Below are positions 43,121 through 55,729 of a stretch of DNA of 64,000 nucleotides, one piece after another; position 1 is the stretch's first letter, and every line of letters starts with the position of its first letter. Made by a program: the position numbers and the translations under genes. Origin of the DNA: Zopfochytrium polystomum (lineage: Eukaryota; Chytridiomycota; Chytridiomycetes; Chytridiales; Chytridiaceae); NCBI GenBank assembly GCA_025765615.1, contig JAIVFJ010000115.1:1-64000 (forward strand), in the 5' to 3' direction. The notes under the pieces were generated by a model that did no database searches, had not been told where the DNA came from, and saw only the letters and a program-made list of their open reading frames with translations.

Positions 43121-44816
43121 TCTCGTAAGGGTCCCAAAAAGATCTGATGACTCTGAAATGCCCCACTTTTTGATGACTTCCGGGTTCCTGTGATGTTAGG
43201 ATTAGTAAAAAAGTCAGAGCCGATCAATCCATTTTTGTACCAAAATTTGGTGAGGTGCCGGCTGCCCGGGTCACAGAGGACGGTGACGATTACAGAACCC
43301 TATAAATGCAATTTAGTGCTTGACGGGATTATAGTTCTAACAGGTATTTCACCTTTTTCATTTGCTGGGCGACCTTGAAGGCGGCAGCGCAGTTTACCGC
43401 AGAGGAGGATCCGAGAAACAAACCTTTGTGGGAGACAAAAGCCGACGGTTATTCTTTGCTTGCGACATAGAGTCCATCGACTACAACTTTTACCGTCATT
43501 CTTCAACAAATAGCGAGACATCTCCAATGCCTCCGCATCCGTCACCTTCACTGCGTCGTCGATGCATCCCGCAACTAGCCCCTTCTCCATGTTCCTCGTG
43601 AGCCGATTGATCCCGATTCCTTCCACGATGGAGTCGACTTGGTGCCGCCGCCGCGTCCCTTCCGCCTCGGTCGGCGCGTACATCACGTTGTACTTGACCT
43701 TGTTGAACAGGCCGGACCCCTCTGGATCCGCTAGAATGACCTTGGTCGCGGGGCTGTTGTGTTTGAGATACGTTCCAACACCCGAGAGCGTGCCACCCGT
43801 CCCAGCGCCCATGACAAACGCGTCGATAGCGCCATGGGTTTGACGCAGGATCTCAGGCCCGGTTGTTAGGTAATGGGTCTTGAGATCGACAATTGTGATT
43901 ATTGTTATTATTATTTATTTTTTTGTTGTTTGTGGTTTGTCGGTGTAGTTGTCAGAGAAACCGATGGAGGAATTTCATACCTCGAAGTTTATCTCGTTGT
44001 CAAACTGATCGCAGAAGAGGCCGCGAGCGGGGCCGCCCGACGCATTTACCTCGTCCGCGCGAGCCTTGGCGATGCGGGTAAAATGATTGGCGTCGGCGAT
44101 GGACACGGGCCGGACCTTTTCGACCGTAGCACCGAGCTGCTCGAGAATGAGGTACTTCTCGGCGGCCTGGTCGTCTGCGAAAGGGAAACACAGGCTCATC
44201 AGCGCATCCAGATTTGCTTGATTAAGAGTGGACCCCCATACCTGGCATGACGATGTGGCTTTTGTAGCCTTTAGCGCGTGCAATTAGCGCGAGCGAAATT
44301 CCCTGTCGTGGGCATGTCCGGTTAGTGTAAAGAGATGCAACACCACATAGGAGGCAGCCAACATACGGTGGATCCCACAGTTCCTTCAAATATAGTATCC
44401 CCGCGGTGGGGAACTATTACGCCTCTGCGTTCGGCATCTGTGATCACAGCCAAGGCAAGCCGGTCCTTGGAGGACTGGCCCACGTTCATGAACTCGGCCT
44501 TCCCGTAGATGTCGCAACCCGTCGCTTCAGACAAAGACTTAATTCGAACGAGGGGCGTGTTGCCGATGAGACCTTCGATGCCATGCACAACCGGCGCGTC
44601 ATTTCCATGGCTATGGTGAGGTATGCTGCTTTGCCCGCTCTTGGACGAGATGGAGCGCCTGTTGCCAGTTGAGCCTTTGACAAGAAGGGCGCCAAGCCCG
44701 ATGGCTGTTGCCGCGCCGGCGATCGTGAGGACGAGATTTGTCAGACGTGCGCTGACTTGTTCCATTTCTTTAGGAACAGCTGGGTTCTCATCGGCACCAG
44801 CGAATTGGAGTGCCAT
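43121..44816 (-). CDS. Membrane-anchored cysteine synthase-like protein
   Basis: A PLP fold-type II enzyme of the cysteine synthase family. Exon 1 (44816-44367) has an N-terminal TM helix (LVLTIAGAATAIGLGALLV), then GNTPLVRIKSL and the PLP-lysine motif NVGQSSKDRLA (usual form NPGGSVKDR). Later exons add GISLALIARAKGYKSHIVMP, DDQAAEKYLILEQLGATVEKVRP, the phosphate-binding VMGAGTGGTLSGVGTYLK, EGIGINRL, FLGSSSAVN and VIVTVLCDPGSRHL. About six introns, one with a CACTAAC branch site. The N-terminal anchor matches fungal mitochondrial outer-membrane cysteine synthase-like proteins (yeast Mcy1 type), whose activity is debated. Confidence 0.85.
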
Positions 44817-45194
44817 TCCAAGTCCCCAAAGTCACCGACGGTCCTTAAAATACACACAGTTCAACTTTGTTGCTTCTGTACTTCTCAAGAGCGAGGAAAA
44901 ACGGAAACGAATAGAAGAAAAAAAGGTAAACATTACACACTCATCACTTCATCCCTATGCCCAAGACTACGCAATCACGCCGCGTCAGCACCTGCGGTTG
45001 AGAGGAGAAGAGGAACAATCAGTGCCAGGGACGCAAGGATTGAGAGGAGGAAGGGAAGATGGGTGTTCAGGGCAACGCTATCAGGTTGTAGGCAATTTTG
45101 TCAGCAAATCTGCTGAAAGACTAATCGAAAAATGCTTTCATCATCATAATGCGTCGGGTAGGGCAAGGAAATGGAATTGGACCATGCGTCAAGT
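44817..45194. other. Intergenic region between cysteine synthase and Caprin-like genes
   Basis: About 375 bp holding the promoter of the cysteine synthase-like gene and the 3' flank of the Caprin-like gene, which run in the same direction. No other gene seen. Confidence 0.4.
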
Positions 45195-46591
45195 CTACCC
45201 ACCCAGTATCATGCTTCGTCTTTGGAACGTGAGCTTTGTTGGTAGTGTCCGGTGCGGTTCCAGGCTACGATCCACTTTTGCCTCCGTCTCTTGCGCGATT
45301 GGTGCACCAGCCGCGTCGTTAGATAGGTCGGTGGCGATTCCGAACTTTGGAGGTGCGGGCGGGAATAGTATCTGCGCCACTGCAGACTTGAGCTGCGCGT
45401 AGGTCACATTTTTCGCAAACACTTCCTTTGATCCAGAGCGGTACTTTTTCAGGGTTGCCTCAGTCGATGCGAGAAAGTCGTCACGGGAAAGGGAGTCAGA
45501 TGGGTTTATCAAGGCGGTCTTAAGCAGGTGAAGAGCAGCGTAGGTGTCCTCTGTAAGAGGCACACGCGTCCAGGGAAGACGGGCTGTTAGAGTGAAAATA
45601 AGATCCAGAGTTTCTCGCGAGTCGGAGGTCGCTTTCGCCTGTTTCAAGCACAATAAGAATAAGCTGGATAGATGAGTTCGTACTTTGACCCTGTCGACGG
45701 CAGCTGAGACCTGTGCATTTCGCTCCTCTGCCTCGCTTTTGAGTCGCGCTTTCGTTGCAATGATTTCCTGAAATGCGCGAAGATTTCAGAATAGTGGGCA
45801 AACTAAGAATCCGGCAAACCTCGCTCTGAGCTTTTTGAAAAAGCTTTGTGATCTCCTCCAATTCTTTGATCACAGCGAGAACCTCTGGTTTCTTTTCAAG
45901 GGCGTCCACTTGGTCTTTGTTCAGGTCCGATCTGGGGACGGACTCATACCCTTCAAGTCTCGTCTGCATTGAAACAGGGCGTTGGGTGAGGAATAAAACC
46001 AGAAGGGCGAGAGCGCACCAAACGTTTCCGAAGGGACCGAATTCGTTTGTTGACTGTTTCAATTGACGAGGCAGTGAAAATGGTGGCCCCGGCAAGGCTA
46101 CTGGCATCACTTCCAGAGTTGTTTGCTTCGCGGGCTGCAGCGGCTTGCGGTGATGCAGATGAAAGCGGTTCCGAGGAGGTGCTTTTCGGTTGCTTTAGGG
46201 AGTCGGACGAGTCGGTCTGCCGTTTCTTGGCCTTGCTACTTTTCGTCGACGACGATTCAGAGTAGGGGCGTGGCGGTTTGCGAGGGGGGCCCTTGAAAAG
46301 TGCACCTGGAGGAAGGGCAGGTCTTGCAGGCTGCTGCCGCTGCTGCTGCTCAGGCTCTGGCTCCGAGCGCGTTGGTTTCTCCTGTCGATGATTCTCGCGC
46401 GGTGGAGAGAAAGGAGCGTTCGCAGTGGCGGTGTCTCCCCCGCCGGTCGTCGCCGTCGTCGTCGGCAGCGGCGGCGGAGGTGGATGCGATGGTGGCGGCT
46501 GCGCGCCGCCGCGGTCTGCGGCATCGGCGGCATCGGCAGTAGCAGCAGCCGTCGTGGACGGCTTCTTCTTCAGGGACTTGCCCATCATCAC
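45195..46591 (-). CDS. Caprin-like RNA-granule protein
   Basis: Exon 1 (46591-about 46029) encodes a low-complexity head rich in Pro, Ser, Gln and Lys. Joined at ...RKRL / TRLEGYESV, it continues with VNKRIRSLRKRL and DLNKDQVDALEKKPEVLAVIKELEEI. This matches the start of the Caprin homology region (RNLEKK...LNQDQLDAVSKYQEV). A helical C-terminal part follows over at least two more exons, ending at 45195. Animal Caprins bind RNA and G3BP in stress granules. The fungal function is inferred only. Total length about 430 aa. Confidence 0.55.
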
Positions 46592-47414
46592 CAGCGCGAA
46601 AAGGACAGCAGGGAGAACAGCCTTTTATTTTTTTCCTTTTTTCCTTTTTTTTTCTTCTCATATTCTTGTGCCTTCCCAGCCACACAGCGACCACCTGTCT
46701 GCGCAACAACCCGCCGCCAGACGCTCTTCTTGTCGCTCAAAAATTCGCCGACGAACCAACCACCACATCCCCTTGGGTCCAAAAGAGGCTGGCTGCCTCC
46801 TCTTCCATAATGACAGCTAATAAGGAAAACGCGAGCAAGCGAATGAAGGAGGTCTCGCTAGAGAGAGTGGGTGTCGCGCGCGCGTTTTACAAAATCGCAG
46901 TACCTGTATTTCGTTGCGTCCCACGTCCACGTCCTGGAAGAACCTGCCCGTCGATTCTTCTTCGGCGCCACGTGCCACTTTGTTGCCGCGCCTCCATGCA
47001 GTTGGCGGACTGGCGGCAGGGAAGGGAAAGTTCCGACCGGTATCCGCCAATATGGGCTTCTCCTTTGCCAAGCGATGTGTTTCGCCCATCAACTGACCCA
47101 ACGAGAGGAGCAGAGAGGAGCGGCGAGCGCGGGGCAAGTGAGAGGCGGACGAGTTGAGGGCAGTCTCGTCGATCCGATTCGCTTCGCGCCATCATCATCA
47201 TCAATTTTGTGATTCCCTGATTCCCGCGTCCAGACCCGCCAACCGCCAATGAAATATCGTGAGTCAGAGTGGCAGGATTTTGGATCAGCAGTGCAAAGAG
47301 GCACCCTCGCCCTTGCCGCTTCGCCTCATAGAGGCTTGCAAGCCGTGCCCACACACCCTCGTCTCTCACGAATATCCGCCTTCTTTCCTCAATTACCCTC
47401 AGCTGTCGTGACAG
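46592..47414. other. Divergent promoter region
   Basis: This lies between the start codons of the Caprin-like and D-lactate dehydrogenase genes. It contains a T-rich tract at 46622-46655. The long overlapping frames on both strands have no domain similarity and I treat them as non-coding. Confidence 0.4.
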
Positions 47415-48894
47415 ATGCCGCTCTTACCGCCAAGAAAGATCGCGGCTGCTGTCGCAGTCGGTTCTCGCCGTCTACTGTTTGCGACGCGCGCCGCCATCAC
47501 GCTCAAGCCTAGTCTCGACAGCGCCTCGCCCTTCCACCATCAGCATCAGCACCACTGCCAGGCACCTGCAGCCGCAGCACCCGTTGCCGGTGCCACCCAA
47601 ACGATGCGGATGGTTACGTGTTTCCCCGCAAAGCACCGTGCCTTCTCGTCGTCGGCGGTCTCAACCGCGCCAGCACGCGTGACGCGACTCGCCGTCTTCG
47701 ACTACATGAAACATGAGCACCAGACATTCGAGTCTGCCGTCAGCGCGTTCAAGGAGCAAAACGCAGACATCGTGTCCGGCAGGGAAATTCTAGAAGTTAG
47801 GTACTTCAAGCACATGTTGGACGCATCGACTGCGCCGCTCGCCGCCGGTTGCCAGGTTTGTTCTCTGTTTATTTGGCGACGCCTTAGTTATTGAGCCTTC
47901 AACGCAAAAAAAAAAAAAAAAAAAAAAAAAAAACTACTAAGGCCGTCTGTATTTTCGTCAACGACAGCGCCGACGCCGAAGCCCTCTCCATCCTCAAATC
48001 CCAAGGCACACAGCTCCTCGCTCTCCGCTGCACAGGCACCGACAACGTCGACCTCCGCGCCGCCGAGCGGCTCGCCCTCCCCGTCGCCCACGTCCCCGCC
48101 TACAGCCCGCACGCAGTCGCCGAGTTCGCCGTCGCCCTGGCCCTCGCCCTCAACCGCAAGATCGTCACAGCCACAATCCGCATGCGTCACGGCAACTTTT
48201 CCCTCGCGAACCTGGTAGGGTTCAACCTCTTTGGTGAGACCGTCGGTGTCGTCGGGACCGGACAGATTGGCAGGCAGTTTGCAAAGATCATGAGGGGCTT
48301 TGGATGCACCGTGCTGTGTTACGACAAGTTTCCCTCGCAGGAGGTCGCGCAGTGGGAGGGGTGTGAGTACGTCGGCTTGGACGAGCTGTACCAGAGGTCT
48401 CGGATTGTCTCGCTGCACTGCCCGCTCACAGAGGAGACCCGCCACATGATCAATAACGAGAGCCTAGCGAAAATGAGGGACGGAGTCATTATTGTCAACA
48501 CTTCACGGTGGGACTTATTTGTTTTTTTTTTTTTTTTTTTGCAAGATTCAAAAACAGCTGCAATTCTGACCTATGCCGTTGCTCTGACAGTGGTGGACTT
48601 GTAGATACACCAGATTTGATACGTGCGCTCAAGACCGGCAAAGTCTCTGCTGCCGGTCTTGACGTTTACGAAAACGAGAAATCCATATTCTTCAAGGATC
48701 ACTCCGACACTTTCGTCATTGACGACGACGCATACGTCCGGCTGCTATCTCTGCCTAACGTCATTGCGACAGGTCACCAGGCGTTTTTGACGCAGCAGGC
48801 GCTCGTTAGAATTGCGCAGGTGACGCTCGATAATATTTGGCAGACGGTTGTGTTGGGAAAGACGGGTACCGATATCCCGAACCGAGTTGCGTGA
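47415..48894 (+). CDS. Mitochondrial D-lactate dehydrogenase (2-hydroxyacid dehydrogenase)
   Basis: Exons 47415-47855, 47942-48507 and 48591-48894; 436 aa. The first about 90 residues are Arg/Ala/Ser-rich with little acidity and look like a mitochondrial presequence. The catalytic part starts at RLAVFDYMKHEHQTFE. LRCTGTDNVDL contains the substrate Arg, GVVGTGQIGRQFAKIM is the NAD-binding Rossmann loop, SLHCPLTEETRHMIN and IIVNTSR precede the catalytic Glu region, and TGHQAFLT carries the catalytic His. Family order and length match D-LDH. It reduces pyruvate to D-lactate with NADH. Intron 1 has a 28-A run and intron 2 a 19-T run. Confidence 0.9.
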
Positions 48895-48990
48895 ATGCCT
48901 TTCTATACATTTTGGGTTTTTGGGTTTTCGTCGCGCTAGGAAGGAATTGCCGCAGAAGCAGGGCGGAGGAAAGATGAGCAGAAGTGCACT

Positions 48991-49718
48991 TTATTTTGGT
49001 CTAGTTGCGGAGGCGACTCGTTTCTTCACCGTCGCTTCTAGTCTGATGGTATACTCGTCCAGCTCGGCGGCGATTTGCTCGATGGACTGGACCTGTTTCT
49101 CCAGCTCTGCGACTTGGTGGATGTACGGCTCAATGTCTTCACCTGGTAATAATGCAACAGACAAAATCGTCAAACAAAGCTCTTTGGTAGTGCAACGCGC
49201 CGCAATACTCAACGAAGCCTCGACAGCTCATCCAGCTCCCCCTGTACGGCCGCATACGGCCCCACCAACAGCCCCTCGGTCGCCTCTGCGTACTTGTCCC
49301 TCGCAATCTGGTTCAGCATCTCGAGGAGCCTGTAGTCCTCGCCGTTTGCGAGCATGTCGGAGCGCACGAGGCGGGCGGCGCGGTCGAGCGCCTCCTCGGC
49401 CGCAGCGTCGACGGCGGCGAGGTGGCCCGCGAGCGAGCTGTCGCTGCGGAAGGACAGCTGCGAGGCGGACGACGAGCGCGGGAGGATCCGTGGCGGGCTG
49501 ACTGCTGAGGCGGTCGTGGTGGTGGGGTTGTGGTGGTGGTGCGAGGAGGCGGTGAGCGGTTGGTGGATGTGGAGGATGCCCGGGTTCTTTGCGATCGATG
49601 CCAGGGTCGGCGGTGTGGCCGACGTTGCTGGCGACGATGAGGACGACGATGAGGACGACAATGACGACGAGGACGACGACGTTGGCAGCAGGGCCGCTTG
49701 TGGCGAGGACGATGCCAT
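48991..49718 (-). CDS. BLOC-1 complex subunit 2-like protein
   Basis: Exon 1 (49718-49214) has a low-complexity Ser/Thr/His-rich head of about 85 residues. It is followed by a helical region with SDMLANGEDYRLLEMLNQIA and KYAEATEGLLVGPYAAVQGEL. Exon 2 (49142-48991) continues EDIEPYIHQVAELEKQV and AAELDEYTIRLEATVKK. This matches the BLOC1S2 pattern (EDYxLLExMN ... KY ... LQPYLxQI ... LExAAxxLDxYSxRLE). The subunit is a coiled-coil part of the endosomal BLOC-1 complex. The head is longer than in animal homologues. Confidence 0.75.
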
Positions 49719-50725
49719 CGGGAGGTTTTGTTGCTTGTCACACGGTCACACCCAGGCTTGTCAAACTTGTTGCACGACGCACCGCAGCATTTGTCTGTTG
49801 TCCCGACGTTGAAATTTGTGTTGTGGTGGGTGACAGAGTGGAAGTTAGCAACTGGTTGGGGGCACGGCTCTGCTTTTTCTTTGGAGACTAGCAAACACGG
49901 GGCTGCGGGTGAGGGGGGAATTGAAGCGAGAATGTGGGTGGATGGAAGGGGAGACGAGGGAGAACGCGGCGGCAAGGGAGGGGAAGGTTGGTAGGTAAGG
50001 TAGGTAGGTAAGTTGGCGCACAAAGAGAAGAGGGTGCGAGCGCTACGCTCAACGCCCACCCTCCACGTCGGCCGCCCACGGGAACCCGCAGCGCGACGTG
50101 CACTGTCCCTGCTGCACCGCCGCCTTTTCAACAACGCCGATCGCGACGACCAGCTCATGCGCGCCCACAACTACTGCTTTGCGTGCTCCCCCGGTTTTGG
50201 CGCCCCATGCTCGCTTGTCTTACAATATTCGATTTGCGAAAGATTTTTGGGTCCACGCCTCATTCAGCGTGCCTCCTGCGAGTCCCCAGATCTTCTTAAT
50301 CGTGAGCACAGAAATGACTGGACTTTGCGTTGCGAGCTTAATCCACGACGGCGCTACCCACTCTATCGTTCGCGACTCTTCCCGCAAGGTGTCGGATATT
50401 ATCCCAACTGCCTTCCAAGAGCTTGCGCAGAGATCTTTCACTTTCGGCTCAACGTGAAAGAAATTGTAGGCAGATGATTGTCGAGATGGCCAAGATACCA
50501 TGTGTTTTGAAAGCATTTGCTTCAGACCCATTCCTTTACTCCCTCCTCTTTCAATAGAGAGCCTTTACTTCCTATCATGCACCGTCAGCCAACCGTCACC
50601 ACTCTTTCTCCAAACGGGCAAGCGTTATCTTTTGCTTGAAAACAGGAAAGAAAAGAAGAGTCGAAAACGTAAACCAAAAAATAGACTGGACAAGACAGAG
50701 AGACCTCCGTTGAACATCGCGAGGT
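49719..50725. other. Intergenic region upstream of the BLOC-1 gene
   Basis: About 1 kb. A plus-strand frame from an ATG at 50098 to about 50457 (119 codons) begins MHCPCCTAAFSTT but has no recognisable domain, and the opposite strand is also open. I see no supported gene. Purine-rich GGTAGG repeats occur at about 49989-50012. Confidence 0.35.
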
Positions 50726-53700
50726 TCAACTAGCCTTCTTTGCAAATCCACCCTTTGGCGCAAAGCTTGTGACCAGCTTGGCCGACTCGACGCGTCCCGC
50801 CGCAGCCAGAGCCTTTGCGAGATCCCTCCGCAGCACAAAACCTTCCGTCTCGGTGCCCGAGCTCCAGTCCGTGATGGCAAGCAGCGCGCCGACAAACTCG
50901 ACGTCGGCGTGCTCCCGCAGCCACAGCTCGGTCGGGTGGGACTGCACCGAGGGTTTCACCCCCGCGGCCGGTGCTGTGGCGGCACCAGCACCAGCCGAAC
51001 TGCCGTCCGCAAGGTCGCCAACGTCGCCGTCATCGTCAGCTGCGGCGGTGGCGGCGTCGTCCACGTCGACGGCCTCGCGGCGCTTGCCGGCGTTCCACGG
51101 TACGTGCCAAGTAAACAGCGACACGAGCGCCGGCGCCATCACCGACAACCGCACGCGCGCGCCGACCTCGGCCAGCTCCGCCACGGTCCGCACCCGCACG
51201 TCGGTAGCCATGGCGTCGGCGGCGGCGGCGGCACCGTCGTCGTCGCCTTCGTCGCCGGGACGGCCGGCCCACTCCGAGACCGGCACCCGCTGGATCTCGC
51301 CGCCATCCACCGCCGCTGCGGCAACCCCGCCGCGCCGCCGGAACGCAAGGTTGATCATCGCGGCGCCGAGGCCCTCCGCGGGGCGCGAGCAACCGGCGTC
51401 GCCGAGCCGCGCGCGGGCCTCGGCCCAGACCTGCCACGCGGTTACGCGGTCGTTGAGCACGACCGCGCAGTCGAGCAGCGCGCGGTACGCGGCCGTCAGC
51501 GCCGGCATGCGGCCCGTCGTCGCCGGCTTGCTGACCCCGCCGTTCGCCGAGGCGGCCGCGGCGGCCGCCTTCATGTCGCGGTAGTAGCTATAGCGCAGGT
51601 CTTCGAGAACCCACCGCGCGGTGAGCGCGCTGCCAGAGTCTGCGGCGGCGCGAAAGAGCGCCACGTAGAGGAGCTCCGTGCGCTCGCGACCGGAAAGTTG
51701 CATTTCGGCCAGGCGCTGGGACACGGCGTCCACGCGGCCGCACCGCGTGAGCACTATGAGGAGCGCGTTCAGGGTGCTGAGCGTGTGTGGGAGGCCCCTG
51801 GATGTGAGCATTTCCTGCTCAATGTCGGTCCAGCGCGGATCGAGGTGCGACGACTGGTGGCGATCGGTAACCGTCACAATTTCGCAGCACTTTAATAGCT
51901 GGACGAACGAGTATTGCGTTGGCTTGATGCCCGACCGCTGCATCGATTCAAGGATCGTAATACAGAGATCCAGACGCGGGGAGTGCTTTGGAAACTTTTC
52001 TTCGTCGAGTACCTCCTGTCCAGTCGCAACCGCTTTCGGTTCTGCCGTCTGTTTGATTTGCAAAGGCGTCGAAGGTCCGCCGATCCCTCGCCTCTCGATC
52101 GTACCTAAAAGGAAGTTGTAGAGTAAAACGGTGAAGCTGAAGTGTGTTGGTGCGGCAATCCGCATCGTCTCTACCAGCTTGAGCACGTTTTCAACCGTAA
52201 ACCGAGGATCCCGCCTTGGTATCTTCCGTTCCCCGTCTGAAACAACGCCTGCCATGAACCTTACCGCCAGGTCCCACCGGCGGGCGCAGGACTCCAGCGA
52301 AAGAGTTCCATAAGGAGGAATCGCCACTTGTGCAGTATGCGAATGTGGAGCGCCGAGCCCCAAATTGCCAGAAAGGACGGCGGGGGAAATCCTCCACTCA
52401 TACGTGCCTTGACCTACTTCAACGAGCACGATACCGGACGACCGTTCAAGGATCCTGATACCCTCGCTCACAACGGCCTGACGGTTAGTCGACACTCTCG
52501 TGAGCTTCCAGGCGCGGGTCCCAGCAGAGTCGGCAAAGCATGCCATGAGCGAAAGATATCCGCGATCCAAGGCAAGAAGTGGGTCGATGTGGACTTCGTT
52601 CGCCGGTCCTTCACTCTGCGAAGCTAGGGCGTCGCCAAAGCTCAATGAGGGGTACTGTGCGAGCCATAATAAATAGTGACCGGTCGGATTCGGTGTAAAT
52701 GAGTGCACGACTTGACCCGTGAAAGTGGTTCGCCGAGCGTTTTCGACCGCCACCAACATCTCCCGGCCAGCCCCACCTGCGAGGCGACCGATTCTCCAGG
52801 CCGCTTCGTCCACGCTTATTCCACTGTCTTCAGTGTCCAAAGTGGGTCCCTGCTTATTTGAAGTGGATTTCTCGGATGACCTTAGTACGACTCCTTTGAC
52901 GACAGCCATGGTGGCCGTGATGGCGTTGCGAACAAGAGCCAAACGGACTGAAGAGTACGTCTTTCTGATGTCAATATTGCGCCGTTCTGCAGCCTTCTCC
53001 GCATCTGTAGATTCTGTGTTCGCTGCCGCTGATGAAGCTGTAGCTGCAAACAATTCACTTCCACTGTCGACGGAGCTTGATGTCCTCTCTGCTCTTGCCT
53101 GTTCCCAGAGCAAAAGGCTCCTTGCATCCAAAGATGTCCGTAGCGACTTAATAAGAGCGTCAAATGACGCTCCAAGCAATTGAATCTGCTTTAAGGTCAC
53201 ATTCTGAGCAGCTTCGGTAGACATGGACGGTGCATAGCCGCTTCCCGTTTCCTCCTTTGGAGCAAAGTTCAGTCGACCACGATAATACGTCTGTCCATCA
53301 AAATCAGCTTCCACTGGAGGAAGCCCGGTCTCGCTGGCAACGCAAACAATCGCCTCAGCCCAGACTGTGAAATCCAATGAATCCGCTTTGAATTCGAGAA
53401 GCTCGGCAACAGCAGGTAGGTTCTCACGAAAGACGTTTGCCTGCAGGGAAAAAAGAGGTTGAGCGATTGTGTCGAACTGATTCTGAATCGCTTCCAGATC
53501 ACCTTGAGGATGAAACTGTCCACAGCTGGGAACTCTGCAGGAGCGACCCCGCCAGTATTTGCGTTAGGACCTGTGGACCTCAATGAGTCTAGCACCTCGA
53601 GCGCTGCATCGGAGGCAGAGAGTCGCAAGCTCTTCAATTTTTCGCTTAGCTCTTCTTTGTGGGTCTCCATGGTTTCGAACAGTCGCACTTGCGCCGCGAG

Positions 53701-54651
53701 ATTCAGGAATCGGTCTGCAAGCACCATTCTTGCCCGTCCCATAACTTCAGCTACATCTTCGGCAATCTCCACAACGATGCTCGCATCACTGGCACCGGCG
53801 CCGTCCAGCAGAGAGCCTTGGGAATCAGCGAGAGAAATCGTAACCAATCGTGGTTCTCCCAAGGATTGTGGCTTGTCCGCAGCAATCGATGAGGACGGAA
53901 CTCGCACCTTCCACTGAGTCAACCTGTCCTTCAACTGCACCAAATTCTTCAAATTATCGCCGATCGCGTCGGCAGCTGCAGAAATGGACTCATATCTTTC
54001 CAAAACTTTGATCTTTTGCTGCGTGCGACGATACCATTCGGATTCGTCCTTTACCGATTTAAGGACAGTTGCGTGAACGCTCGTTGCCACAGCTAAAGCT
54101 CGTGCGAGGGCAACGATGGCTCCAATGCCGGACGATGCGGACGATGTAGAGGTTGCATTTGAACTCGATCCGACCATTTGCGATAACTGCCGCAGGGTCT
54201 GGTCGAGGCGTTCAACGATTTTCAGGGCGGCCGCAGCGTCGCCAGCATCGCGGGCAGTTTGAAGGAGGAGTAGGGACGCGCGGATCAGAGTGGAAGTCTT
54301 GAATGGATCTTGAGAGTGTGTTGAAGAGGGGGTTCGACGAGGTGGAGAGCTTGGGGACGAAGTCGAGGTCGAATATTGGAAGAGAGCGACAGCATCGTGG
54401 AGCTTGCCTGCTCTGATAAGCGATGCGAGCGAGTCCCAATCGAGCGACGGAGGTTCTGGGGTGCTCGGCGGGGCTGGAGGATTCGGCAATATCGACGGGT
54501 TTGGCGGCTCGCTTGGCTTTGCGAGCCGGCGAAAGCGAGTTTTGAAACGCACTTGAGATGCCAAAAATGATTGCGGAGGTTGGATAGAAGAGTTCAATGT
54601 GATCAAAGAGGAGTATCGCTGCTGCCAGAACCAGCGGCGCGGCAGCCGCAT
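50726..54651 (-). CDS. Mitochondrial PPR-repeat protein
   Basis: Two main exons joined at a short intron (about 53508-53442, GTGATC...TGCAG). Start is taken at ATG 54651, since the frame's further upstream part lacks an ATG. The N-terminus (MRLPRRWFWQQRYSSLITLN) is a basic presequence. The product is about 1,280 aa. Helical PPR-like units occur in the C-terminal half, for example LDLCITILESMQRSGIKPTQYSFVQ (split), STLNALLIVLTRCGRVDAV and YVALFRAAADSGSALTARWV. Such proteins bind organellar RNA. Between about residues 1010 and 1220 are low-complexity acidic and Ala-rich inserts. Confidence 0.7.
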
Positions 54652-54689
54652 CTTGAAGGTCGGCCAGAACTGCCGATCAAGAAACACAA

Positions 54690-55685
54690 ACGATTAATAC
54701 TCTCACTACTAAGTTCAATTACAATCACTGACCTTGGATTTTACCGCGTCCAGACGACTTGATTTTTGAAGGAAATGCTGTGTAAACTAGCCTAGGATTA
54801 GCAATCTTTCGAGGGCGACAAACAACCAAGGAAGAAGGACGCTGGGAAGGGCTGGGGACTGTCGACACCGATCCTGAAGAAATCTACGCGCTCACAAAGA
54901 GTCGCGCATTGTTGGAAGCGCAACGACTTGAGTTCATCCCGATCTGAGGGTCTGGAGTTGTCGCGACTTGTCAGATTGTCGAACGCATATAGTCATTCGA
55001 TTTTACCCCAGCTCCTGCGCGCAATCCTCAAGAACTGCAAAGGCGGAAAAAAGGAACCAGAAGGCGATGCGGCTTCTCGTCGAAGATTCCACAGGAACCC
55101 ACCGGGAACGGTGAAGCAGCAACGTGGCGGAGGGAGGGAACAGAGGAGAAGGAGGAGGACGACAAGTGAAGCACCAACCCAAAAGCCGACGGGGCTGTGG
55201 TTGCCCTTGTCAGGAAAAATCAGGGTGGACAAACACCAACTTAACCCAACCGTCCCCAAAGTTGAAGACGGGAGCGACGCGATCGCTGCACGTGAAGCAG
55301 GACAGGCACTGAGCCAAGGTCGAAACACCCTTGGCGGCCAGAATAAGTCCCTAAAATTCAAAGCGCAGGCGTATGTTGTGCTTTGTAACATTTGGCTCAA
55401 CGAAGCCGACGAACCTTTTCTCCAGCTTTCGCGGGGAGTCGATGTAATATTTCTTGATCTTTTCGAGTTGTGTGCAAGCGAGTGCGTCCATTATTATTGG
55501 CCAAAGGGGCGGCCATGCGCCTCACGGAGCATTGAGGGTTGAGCTAATATTATTATGGAGAAGGAAACTCTCCCTCGCGTGGTCTCGTTCTTTTGAATGC
55601 CATGAATGCTCTTGTTTTCATTTCAGCGTGCGCTCTTTCGCTGGACCAGCCGATTCGGGAGAGGACTGTGTGCTTGTGTGTGAGT

Positions 55686-55729
<44 letters not shown>

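Noticed and set aside
46388..47212. Long overlapping frames on both strands between the Caprin-like and D-LDH genes
   Set aside because: Arg/Pro/Ser-biased GC-rich translation of a divergent promoter and of the Caprin low-complexity exon.
50909..51895. 328-codon plus-strand ORF
   Set aside because: It is the antisense shadow of the high-GC PPR exon; the minus-strand frame shows real motifs.
54928..55542. 204-codon ORF upstream of the TG repeat
   Set aside because: It starts at a TTG, has no domain and is Arg/Lys/Gly-biased; not supported as a gene.
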